Source: Delphinus delphis
Taxonomy: Eukaryota; Chordata; Mammalia; Artiodactyla; Delphinidae
DNA length: 64,000 bases
NCBI RefSeq assembly: GCF_949987515.2
Contig: NW_027192651.1
Location: 2,604,001-2,668,000 of the forward strand
Direction of reading: 5' to 3'
Each line of letters starts with the position of its first letter. Position 1 is the first letter of the stretch. The notes under the pieces are model-generated. The model did no database searches. It had not been told where the DNA came from and saw only the letters and a list, made by a program, of their open reading frames with translations. A program made the position numbers and the translations under genes. Below, piece after piece: positions 1-9,473 of this stretch.

Positions 1-330
1 CTAACTGAAGTAAGTCACACAGAAAAAGAAACATCATAAGATATCAGTAATACACGGAATGTAAACTTGGCTACACAGGAACTTAATTACAGAACAGAAC
101 AGGGTCTCAAATTTAGAAAACCAACTTATGCTTGCTTAAGGGTAAAGGTGAGTTGGGGTGCTGCATAAAACCAGAGATTGAAATGAGCACAGATAAAGTT
201 CCTTAAGTCAAATATGGAATAGACAAGAGCTACTCCTTGCTCAACGAAATGGACTCAACACCGCATATTAAATGCCTAAGAATGTACCTGACTAGTAAGT
301 ATCTTAAAAACCTATGGATTGCTATGTCTC

Positions 331-1046
331 CGAAAGAGAATCAAGCATGTGTACAGGGGCATAAACGCAGCAGTGATAGGATTGGAGAGGTTCGGTGAGC
401 AAATGAAGACCCTTTGAAGTCATATTGCATGGTACCCATTACACGGGTCTCAACTCTCCAGGTTTAAGGTATTCTTCCTTCAGCTAAAACATGCATGTGG
501 AACCCAAGTATGATCAACCATGTGAACGGGAGACGTGTTCAAATATGTCTCAGTTTTCCTCCCCTGGTACTCGGGTGCAACATTCCAGACGCTTTACTAA
601 CACTCTCCCCACTTGGAGAGTCAGCGCCTTTAACCTCCTGTTTGGCCCAGTTTGCAATTTCTGCCGAAGATGAACAGGAATAGCGAGAACCAATGAGAGA
701 CTAGCTGGAGGTGTCTGGACGGGCAAATTTAACTCTCATTTCCCACCAGGAAGAGGAAATAACCAAAGACTCAGCGTGCCGTGCCGGAACCAGATTAGGG
801 CCTGAAGCCATCCTGCGGTGTTGCGGCCAGGTCACAAGAAAGCGAGTTGAAGAAAGGAGCTCAGGGGCACTGTAATTCACAAACCTGCAGAGTTATAAAT
901 GACAGCTATCGTCCAAAAATAGACTGAAGTAAGGCTGCCAAGAGGACTTGAAAGCGGGGCAGAATTGTAGGAAACCGATTTCAGGAGGTAGACTGGAATT
1001 GCATTGAAAGCATAGGAAAAGAGGCAGAACGTCCACAATGATGCAC
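331..1046. other. Unassigned satellite section between the L1 part and the palindrome (monomer 1)
   Basis: No gene, tRNA, rRNA or family I recognise is visible here. The section includes ACATGCATGT (a 10-bp palindrome near 490), a 7-bp-stem hairpin (602-621), an AACCAATGAG CCAAT-like motif near 690 and GTTATAAATGAC, a TATA-like motif near 892. The last two might hint at an old LTR or promoter, but their spacing and lack of other LTR hallmarks make this weak. The same section is present at the equivalent offset of each monomer. Confidence 0.6.
602..621. other. Small inverted repeat, 7-bp arms and 6-nt loop
   Basis: ACTCTCC (602-608) is the exact reverse complement of GGAGAGT (615-621), with CCACTT between. 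It recurs in most monomers. In the CTCCCGACTT variants the loop changes but the arms hold, while monomer 29 breaks one arm. There is no U-run after it, so it is not a bacterial-type terminator. Function is unknown and it may be chance. Confidence 0.5.
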
Positions 1047-1118
1047 TTGGCCAAAAAGGGCGTATGCGTTTTTTCCTGAATATATTCAGGAAAAAACGCA
1101 TACGCACTTTTGGGCCAA

Positions 1119-1443
1119 CCAAGCAAGCTTGCAAAGGAAATCTGCACTACAATGAAGTCTCACTTCCCCCCGGTCAAAAGGGCCATCTGAAAAAAGTGTA
1201 AAATCCAGAAAGGCAGGACAGGCCATGGAGAACTGGGAGCCTTGTTATGCTGATGCGCGGGATGTAAATTGCCAACAGACACTCGGGAGAAGTGTATGGT
1301 GTTTCCTGAAACATCTAAAAAACAAAGCAACAGAGCCTAGGGCACTGCCACTTATGGTCCTATAGCTTAGGGAAATTAAAATCAAAAAGACACAGCCACG
1401 CCAAAGTTTGGGACGCCTCTGTTTACAAGAACCTCGTACAGTA
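1119..1443. other. Unassigned satellite section after the palindrome (monomer 1)
   Basis: It begins with the GCAAGCTTGC HindIII palindrome and contains the C-run CCCCCCGGTC, the variable GG dinucleotide (GGCAGGACAGG or GGCAACAGG) and a stretch ending just before the L1-like part. The final ~120 bp (AAAATCAAAAAGACACAG...AAGTTTGG) could be a more degenerate upstream part of the same L1 3' region, but the match is too weak to assert. Confidence 0.6.
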
Positions 1444-1880
1444 CAAGTTCAACATCGCAGAAAGTGAAAAATGGATAAAGAAGTTGTGGTATTTACTTAC
1501 AAAGCAATATCACTCAGCAATGAATTCTATGTCATCAGGCCCTTAGCATCACAATGAGTGGATTCAGGTATGATGATTCTAACTGAAATAAGTCACACAG
1601 AAAAAGAAACATCATAAGATATCAGTAATACACGGAATGTAAACTTGGCTACACAGGAACTGAATTACAGAACAGAACAGGGTCTCAAATTTAGAAAACC
1701 AACTTATGCTTGCTTAAGGGGAAAGGTGAGTTGGGGTGCTGCATAAAACCAGAGATTGAAATGAGCACAGATAAAGTTCCTTAAGCCAAATATGGAATAG
1801 ACAAGAGCTACTCCTTGCTCAACCAAATGGACTCAAAACCCCATATTAAACCCCTAAGAATGTACCTGACTAGTAAGTAT
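1444..1880 (+). mobile_element. LINE-1 3' UTR-derived segment (representative copy, monomer 1/2 junction)
   Basis: This stretch recurs at every junction. From its start it follows the layout of mammalian L1 3' UTRs as I recall them. AAATGGATAAAGAAG-TGTGGTA is followed by ATCACTCAGCAATGAA, CTGAA-TAAGTCACACAGAAAAAGA, CATCATAAGATATCA, GGAATGTAAA and GAACTGAATTACAGAACAGA. TTAGAAAACCAACTTATG, AAGGGGAAAGGTGAG and a degenerate end near GTACCTGACTAG come next. The order and strand are those of an L1 sense strand. ORF2 and a poly-A tail are not visible, so it is a truncated, old fragment captured into the repeat. The boundaries are approximate, especially the 3' limit. Confidence 0.8.
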
Positions 1881-3156
1881 CTTAAAACCTATGGATTGCT
1901 ATGTCTCCAAAAGAGAATCAAGCGTGTGTACAGGGGAATAAACGCAGCAGTGATAGGATTGGAGAGGTTCGGTGAGCAAATGAAGACCCTTTGAAGTCAT
2001 ATTGCATGGTACCCATTACACGGGTCTCAACTCTCCAGGTTTAAGGTATTCTTCCTTCAGCTAAAACATGCATGTGGAACCCAGAGTATGATCAACCATG
2101 TGAACGGGAGACGTGTTCAAATATGTCTCAGTTTTCCTCCCCTGGTACTCGGGTGCAACATTCCAGACGCTTTACTAACACTCTCCCCACTTGGAGAGTC
2201 AGTCCCTTTAACCTCCTGTTTGGCCCAGTTTGCAATTTCTGCGGAAGATGAACAGGAATAGCGAGAACCAATGAGAGGCTAGCTGGAGGTGTCTGGACGG
2301 GCAAATTTAACTCTCATTTCCCACCAGGAAGAGGAATTAACCAAAGGCTCAGCATGCCGGGCCGGAACCAGATTAGGGCCTGAAGCCATCCTGCGGTGTT
2401 GCGGCCAGGTCACAAGAAAGCGAGTTGAAGAAAGGAGCTCAGGGGCACTGTAATTCACAAACCTGCAGAGTTATAAATGACAGCTATCGTCCAAAAATAG
2501 ACTGAAGTAAGGCTGCCAAGAGGACTTGAAAGCGGGGCAGAATTGCAGGAAACCGATTTCAGGAGGTAGACTGGAATTGCATTGAAAGCATAGGAAAAGA
2601 GGCAGAACGTCCACAATGATGCACTTGGCCAAAAAGGGCGTATGCGTTTTTTCCTGAATATATTCAGGAAAAAACGCATACGCACTTTTTGGCCAACCAA
2701 GCAAGCTTGCAAAGGAAATCTGCACTACAATGAAGTCTCACTTACCCCCGGTCAAAAGGGCCATCTGAAAAAAGTGTAAAATCCAGAAAGGCAACAGGCC
2801 ATGGAGAACTGGGAGCCTTGTTATGCTGATGGGCGGGATGTAAATTGCCAACAGACACTTGGCAGAAGTGTATGGTGTTTCCTGAAACATCTAAAAAACA
2901 AAGCAACAGAGCCTAGGGCACTTCCACTTATGGTCCTATAGCTTAGGGAAATTAAAATCAAAAAGACACAGCCACCCCAAAGTTTGGAACGGCTCTGTTT
3001 ACAAGAACCTCGTTTACAGTACAAGTTCAACATCGCAGAAAGTGAAAAATGGATAAAGAAGTTGTGGTATTTACTTACAAAGCAATATCACTCAGCAATG
3101 AAATCTGTGTCATCAGGCCCTTAGCAGCACAATGAGTGGATTCAGGTATGATGATT
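1579..3156 (+). repeat. Satellite monomer 2
   Basis: Carries the CCCAGAG form and the AAAACCCCAT/AAACCCCTAAG variants shared with monomers 4 and 6. It lacks the GG dinucleotide near 2792 (GGCAACAGG). The palindrome at 2625-2696 has one right-arm mismatch. Confidence 0.95.
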
Positions 3157-4735
3157 CTAACTGAAGTAAGTCACGCAGAAAAAGAAACATCATAAGATAT
3201 CAGTAATACACGGAATGTAAACTTGGCTACACAGGAACTGAATTACAGAACAGAACAGGGTCTCAAATTTAGAAAACCAACTTATGCTTGCTTAAGGGTA
3301 AAGGTGAGTTGGGGTGCTGCATAGAACCAGAGATTGAAATGAGCACAGATAAAGTTCCTTAAGTCAAATATGGAATAGACAAGAGCTACTCCTTGCTCAA
3401 CGAAATGGACTCAACACCGCATATTAAACGCCTAAGAATGTACCTGACTAGTAAGTATCTTAAAAACCTATGGATTGCTATGTCTCCGAAAGAGAATCAA
3501 GCATGTGTACAGGGGCATAAACGCAGCAGTGATAGGATTGGAGAGGTTCGGTGAGCAAATGAAGACCCTTTGAAGTCATCTTGCATGGTACCCATTACAC
3601 GGGTCTCAACTCTCCAGGTTTAAGGTATTCTTCCTTCAGCTAAAACATGCATGTGGAACCCAAGTATGATCAACCATGTGAACGGGAGACGTGTTCAAAT
3701 ATGTCTCAGTTTTCCTCCCCTGGTACTCGGGTGCAACATTCCAGACGCTTTACTAACACTCTCCCCACTTGGAGAGTCAGCGCCTTTAACCTCCTGTTTG
3801 GCCCAGTTTGCAATTTCTGCGGAAGATGAACAGGAATAGCGAGAACCAATGAGAGACTAGCTGGAGGTGTCTGGACGGGCAAATTTAACTCTCATTTCCC
3901 ACCAGGAAGAGGAAATAACCAAAGGCTCAGCATGCCGTGGCGGAATCAGATTAGGGCCTGAAGCCATCCTGCGGTGTTGCGGCCAGGTCACAAGAAAGCG
4001 AGTTGAAGAAAGGAGCTCAAGGGGCACTGTAATTCACAAACCTGCAGAGTTATAAATGACAGCTATCGTCCAAAAATAGACTGAAGTAAGGCTGCCAAGA
4101 GGACTTGAAAGCGGGGCAGAATTGCAGGAAACCGATTTCAGGAGGTAGACTGGAATTGCATTGAAAGCATAGGAAAAGAGGCAGAACGTCCACAATGATG
4201 CACTTGGCCAAAAAGGGCGTATGCGTTTTTTCCTGAATATATTCAGGAAAAAACGCATACGCCCTTTTTGGCCAACCAAGCAAAGTTGCAAAGGAAATGT
4301 GCACTACAATGAAGTCTCACTTCCCCCCAGTCAAAAGGGCCATCTGAAAAAAGTGTAAAATCCAGAAAGGCAGGACAGGCCATGGAGAACTGGGAGCTTG
4401 TTATGCTGATGCGCGGGATGTAAATGCCAACAGACACTCGGGAGAAGTGTATGGTGTTTCCTGAAACATCTAAAAAACAAAGCAACAGAGCCTAGGGCAC
4501 TGCCACTTATGGTCCTATAGCTTAGGGAAATTAAAATCAAAAAGACACAGCCACCCCAAAGTTTGGGACGCCTCGGTTTACAAGAACCTCGTTTACAGTA
4601 CAAGTTCAACATCGCAGAAAGTGAAAAATGGATAAAGAAGTTGTGGTATTTACTTACAAAGCAATATCACTCAGCAATGAATTCTATGTCATCAGGCCCT
4701 TAGCATCACAATGAGTGGATTCAGGTATGATGATT
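3157..4735 (+). repeat. Satellite monomer 3
   Basis: CCCAAG form, closest to monomers 1 and 5. The palindrome at 4204-4275 is perfect. It is the only copy that loses the HindIII site (GCAAAGTTGC, near 4283). It has single-base deletions in GGGAGCTTG and TAAATGCC and a single-base insertion in CTCAAGGGG. Confidence 0.95.
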
Positions 4736-6313
4736 CTAACTGAAATAAGTCACACAGAAAAAGAAACATCATAAGATATCAGTAATACACGGAATGTAAA
4801 CTTGGCTACACAGGAACTGAATTACAGAACAGAACAGGGTCTCAAATTTAGAAAACCAACTTATGCTTGCTTAAGGGGAAAGGTGAGTTGGGGTGCTGCA
4901 TAAAACCAGAGATTGAAATGAGCACAGATAAAGTTCCTTAAGCCAAATATGGAATAGACAAGAGCTACTCCTTGCTCAACGAAATGGACTCAAAACCCCA
5001 TATTAAACCCCTAAGAATGTACCTGACTAGTAAGTATCTTAAAACCTATGGATTGCTATGTCTCCAAAAGGGAATCAAGCATGTGTACAGGGGCATAAAC
5101 GCAGCAGTGATAGGATTGGAGAGGTTCGGTGAGCAAATGAAGACCCTTTGAAGTCATATTGCATTGTACCCATTCCACGGGTTTCAACTACCCAGGTTTA
5201 AGGTATTCTTCCTTCAGCTAAAACATGCATGTGGAACCTAGAGTATGATCAACCATGTGATCGGGAGACGTGTTCAAATATGTCTCAGTTTTCCTCCCCT
5301 GGTACTCGGGTGCAACATTCCAGACGCTTTACTAACACTCTCCCCACTTGGAGAGTCAGTCCCTTTAACCTCCTGTTTGGCCCAGTTTGCAATTTCTGCG
5401 GAAGATGAACAGGAATAGCGAGAACCAATGAGAGGCTAGCTGGAGGTGTCTGGACGGGCAAATTTAACTCTCATTTCCCACCAGGAAGAGGAATTAACCA
5501 AAGGCTCAGCATGCCGGGCCGGAACCAGATTAGGGCCTGAAGCCATCCTGCGGTGTTGCGGCCAGGTCACAAGAAAACGAGTTGAAGAAAGGAGCTCAGG
5601 GGCACTGTAATTCACAAACCTGCAGAGTTATAAATGACAGCTATCGTCCAAAAATAGACTGAAGTAAGGCTGCCAAGAGGACTTGAACGCGGGGCAGAAT
5701 TGCAGGAAACCGATTTCAGGAGGTAGACTGGAATTGCATTGAAAGCATAGGAAAAGAGGCAGAACGTCCACAATGATGCACTTGGCCAAAAAGGGCGTAT
5801 GCGTTTTTTCCTGAATATATTCAGGAAAAAACGCATACGCCCTTTTTGGCCAACCAAGCAAGCTTGCAAAGGAAATCTGCACTACAATGAAGTCTCACTT
5901 CCCCCCGGTCAAAAGGGCCATCTGAATAAAGTGTAAAATCCAGAAAGGCAACAGGCCATTGAGAACTGGGAGCCTTGTTATGCTGATGGGCGGGATGTAA
6001 ATTGCCAACAGACACTTGGGAGAAGTGTATGGTGTTTCCTGAAACATCTAAAAAACAAAGCAACAGAGCCTAGAGCACTTCCACTTATGGTCCTATAGCT
6101 TAGGGAAATTAAAATCTAAAAGACACAGCCACCCCAAAGTTTGGAACGGCTCTGTTTACCAGAACCTCGTTTACAGTACAAGTTCAACATCGCAGAAAGT
6201 GAAAAATGGATAAAGAAGTTGTAGTATTCACTTACAAAGCAATATCACTCAGCAATGAAATCTGTGTCATCAGGCCCTTAGCATCACAATGAGTGGATTC
6301 AGGTATGATGATT
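4736..6313 (+). repeat. Satellite monomer 4
   Basis: CCTAGAG form with the GG deletion (GGCAACAGGCCATTG). The tail is the GTAGTATTCAC haplotype. The KpnI-like GGTACC near 5165 is lost (ATTGTACC). The palindrome at 5782-5853 is perfect. Confidence 0.95.
5782..5853. repeat. 72-bp perfect palindrome (representative copy), mariner-MITE-like
   Basis: The left arm starts TTGGCCAAAAAG and ends CCTGAATA; the right arm is its exact reverse complement, giving 36-bp arms with no spacer. The flanking bases (C on each side) break the symmetry. A copy lies at about offset 1047 in each of the 40 complete monomers, and 30 are perfect by eye. The imperfect ones are in monomers 1, 2, 9, 11, 23, 30, 31, 36, 39 and 40. 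The outer arm, the CGT core and the TTTTTCC/GGAAAAA inner arms resemble a palindromic mariner-type MITE family common in ruminant and cetacean genomes, as I recall it. No clean TA target duplication is seen. Extrusion as a cruciform, or a 36-bp RNA hairpin if transcribed, is inferred. Confidence 0.85.
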
Positions 6314-7893
6314 CTAACTGAAATAAGTCACACAGAAAAAGAAACATCATAAGATATCACTAATACACGGAATGTAAACTTGGCTACACAGGAACTGAAT
6401 TCCAAAACAGAACAGGGTCTTAAATTTAGAAAACCAACTTATGCTTGCTTAAGGGGAAAGGTGAGTTGGGTTGCTGCATAAAACCAGAGATTGAAATGAG
6501 CACAGATAAAGTTCCTTAAGCCAAATATGGAATAGACAAGAGCTACTCCTTGCTCAACGAAATGGACTCAACACCGCATATTAAATGCCTAAGAATGTAC
6601 CTGACTAGTAAGTATCTTAAAAACCTATGGATTGCTATGTCTCCGAAAGAGAATCAAGCATGTGTACAGGGGCATAAACGCAGCAGTGATAGGATTGGAG
6701 AGGTTCGGTGAGCAAATGAAGACCCTTTGAAGTCATCTTGCATGGTACCCATTACACGGGTCTCAACTCTCCATGTTTAAGGTATTCTTCCTTCAGCTAA
6801 AACATGCATGTGGAACCCAAGTATGATCAACCATGTGAACGGGAGACGTGTTCAAATATGTCTCAGTTTTCCTCCCCTGGTACTCGGGTGCAACATTCCA
6901 GACGCTTTACTAACACTCTCCCCACTTGGAGAGTCAGCGCCTTTAACCTCCTGTTTGGCCCAGTTTGCAATTTCTGCGGAAGATAAACAGGAATAGCGAG
7001 AACCAATGAGAGACTAGCTGGAGGTGTCTGGACGGGCAAATTTAACTCTCATTTCCCACCAGGAAGAGGAAATAACCAAAGGCTCAGCGTGCCGTACCGG
7101 AACCAGATTAGGGCCTGAAGCCATCCTGCGGTGTTGCGGCCAGGTCACAAGAAAGCGAGTTGAAGAAAGGAGCTCAGGGGCACTGTAATGCACAAACCTG
7201 CAGAGTTATAAATGACAGCTATCGTCCAAAAATAGACTGAAGTAAGGCTGCCAAGAGGACTTGAAAGCGGGGCAGAATTGCAGGAAACCGATTTCAGGAG
7301 GTAGACTGGAATTGCATTGAAAGCATAGGAAAAGAGGCAGAACGTCCACAATGATGCACTTGGCCAAAAAGGGCGTATGCGTTTTTTCCTGAATATATTC
7401 AGGAAAAAACGCATACGCCCTTTTTGGCCAACCAAGCAAGCTTGCAAAGGAAATCTGCACTACAATGAAGTCTCACTTCCCCCCGGTCAAAAGGGCCATC
7501 TGAAAAAAGTGTAAAATCCAGAAAGGCAGGACAGGCCATGGAGAACTGGGAGCCTTGTTATGCTGATGGGCGGGATGTAAATTGCCAACAGACACTCGGG
7601 AGAAGTGTATGGTGTTTCCTGAAACATCTAAAAAACAAAGCAACAGAGCCTAGGGCACTGCCACTTATGGTCCTATAGCTTAGGGAAATTAAAATCAAAA
7701 AGACACAGCCACCCCAAAGTTTGGGACGCCTCTGTTTACAAGAACCTCGTTTACAGTACAAGTTCAACATCGCAGAAAGTGAAAAATGGATAAAGAAGTT
7801 GTGGTATTTACTTACAAAGCCATATCACTCAGCAATGAATTCTATGTCATCAGGCCCTTAGCATCACAATGAGTGGATTCAGGTATGATGATT
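6314..7893 (+). repeat. Satellite monomer 5
   Basis: The head carries the CACTAAT / GAATTCC / GGGTTGCTGC haplotype and the middle is the CCCAAG form. The palindrome at 7360-7431 is perfect. GTAATGCAC near 7187 replaces GTAATTCAC, which opens the antisense reading frame by 15 codons without any sign of coding. Confidence 0.95.
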
Positions 7894-9473
7894 CTAACTG
7901 AAATAAGTCACACAGAAAAAGAAACATCATAAGATATCAGTAATACACGGAATGTAAACTTGGCTACACAGGAACTGAATTCCAAAACAGAACAGGGTCT
8001 CAAATTTAGAAAACCAACTTCTGCTTGCTTAAGGGGAAAGGTGAGTTGGGGTGCTGCATAAAACCAGAGATTGAAATGAGCACAGATAAAGTTCCTTAAG
8101 CCAAATATGGAATAGACAAGAGCTACTCCTTGCTCAACGAAATGGACTCAAAACCCCATATTAAACCCCTAAGAATGTACCTGACTAGTAAGTATCTTAA
8201 AACCTATGGATTGCTATGTCTCCAAAAGAGAATCAAGCGTGTGTACAGGGGAATAAACGCAGCAGTGATAGGATTGGAGAGGTTCGGTGAGCAAATGAAG
8301 ACCCTTTGAAGTCATATTGCATGGTACCCATTACACGGGTCTCAACTCTCCAGGTTTAAGGTATTCTTCCTTCAGCTAAAACATGCATGTGGAACCCAGA
8401 GTATGATCAACCATGTGAACGGGAGACGTGTTCAAATATGTCTCAGTTTTCCTCCCCTGGCACTCGGGTGCAACATTCCAGACACTTTACTAACACTCTC
8501 CCCACTTGGAGAGTCAGTCCCTTTAACCTCCTGTTTGGCCCAGTTTGCAATTTCTGCGGAAGATGAACAGGAATAGCGAGAACCAATGAGAGGCTAGCTG
8601 GAGGTGTCTGGACGGGCAAATTTAACTCTCATTTCCCACCAGGAAGAGGAATTAACCAAAGGCTCAGCATGCCGGGCCGGAACCAGATTAGGGCCTGAAG
8701 CCATCCTGCAGTGTTGCGGCCAGGTCACAAGAAAGCGAGTTGAAGAAAGGAGCTCAGGGGCACTGTAATTCACAAACCTGCAGAGTTATAAATGACAGCT
8801 ATCGTCCAAAAATAGACTGAAGTAAGGCTGCCAAGAGGACTTGAAAGCGGGGCAGAATTGCAGGAAACCGATTTCAGGAGGTAGACTGGAATTGCATTGA
8901 AAGCATAGGAAAAGAGGCAGAACGTCCACAATGATGCACTTGGCCAAAAAGGGCGTATGCGTTTTTTCCTGAATATATTCAGGAAAAAACGCATACGCCC
9001 TTTTTGGCCAACCAAGCAAGCTTGCAAAGGAAATCTGCACTACAATGAAGTCTCACTTCCCCCCGGTCAAAAGGGCCATCTGAAAAAAGTGTAAAATCCA
9101 GAAAGGCAGGACAGGCCATGGAGAACTGGGAGCCTTGTTATGCTGATGGGCGGGATGTAAATTGCCAACAGACACTCGGGAGAAGTGTATGGTGTTTCCT
9201 GAAACATCTAAAAAACAAAGCAACAGAGCCTAGAGCACTTCCACTTATGGTCCTATAGCTTAGGGAAATTAAAATCAAAAAGACACAGCCACCCCAAAGT
9301 TTGGAACGGTTCTGTTTACAAGAACCTCGTTTACAGTACAAGTTCAACATCGCAGAAAGTGAAAAATGGATAAAGAAGTTGTAGTATTCACTTACAAAGC
9401 AATATCACTCAGCAATGAAATCTGTGTCATCAGGCCCTTAGCATCACAATGAGTGGATTCAGGTATGATGATT
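7894..9473 (+). repeat. Satellite monomer 6 (hybrid head)
   Basis: The head is mixed: AGTAAT and GGGGTGCTGC belong to one L1-part haplotype, while GAATTCC belongs to the other. The middle is the CCCAGAG form and the tail is GTAGTATTCAC. The palindrome at 8940-9011 is perfect. Confidence 0.95.

Larger units (their letters stand above)
1..1578 (+). repeat. Satellite monomer 1
   Basis: Carries the CCCAAG form near offset 500 and the GTGGTATTTAC tail. The palindrome at 1047-1118 has two right-arm mismatches. A 2-bp loss (CTCGTACAG instead of CTCGTTTACAG) near 1435 is private to this copy. It shares GATGCGCGGG near 1253 with monomer 3. Confidence 0.95.

Noticed and set aside
491..683. Plus-strand 60- and 62-codon ORFs repeated per monomer (up to 104 codons at 16278-16592)
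   Set aside because: Overlapping frames in the same stretch. They are lost in CCCAGAG monomers by a 1-bp difference and extended by single-base changes, so no reading frame is conserved.
810..850. TTAGGG words (ATTAGGGCC, CTTAGGGAA) as telomere-related sequence
   Set aside because: Single, non-tandem hits expected by chance in a monomer of this size.
880..905. GTTATAAATGAC as a TATA-box promoter
   Set aside because: An isolated AT-rich match with no supporting initiator or downstream gene. The CCAAT-like motif lies ~200 bp away, too far for a typical core promoter.
1047..1118. Palindrome as a Rho-independent terminator or CRISPR-type repeat
   Set aside because: The setting is a vertebrate satellite. 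There is no adjacent gene, no T-tract terminator layout, and no short regular spacer pattern; the period is 1579 bp.
877..1134. Antisense 84-85 codon ORFs across the palindrome, present in every monomer
   Set aside because: They recur because the satellite is homogenised. The two frames overlap each other, half of each reads through the palindrome, and the 85-codon one begins at TTG rather than ATG. No protein family is recognisable, and indels and changes between copies fall without regard to codon position.
2821..3033. Antisense 70-codon ORF repeated per monomer (and 80-codon companions)
   Set aside because: Frame depends on the neutral GG indel and C-run length, and it has no recognisable domain or start context.
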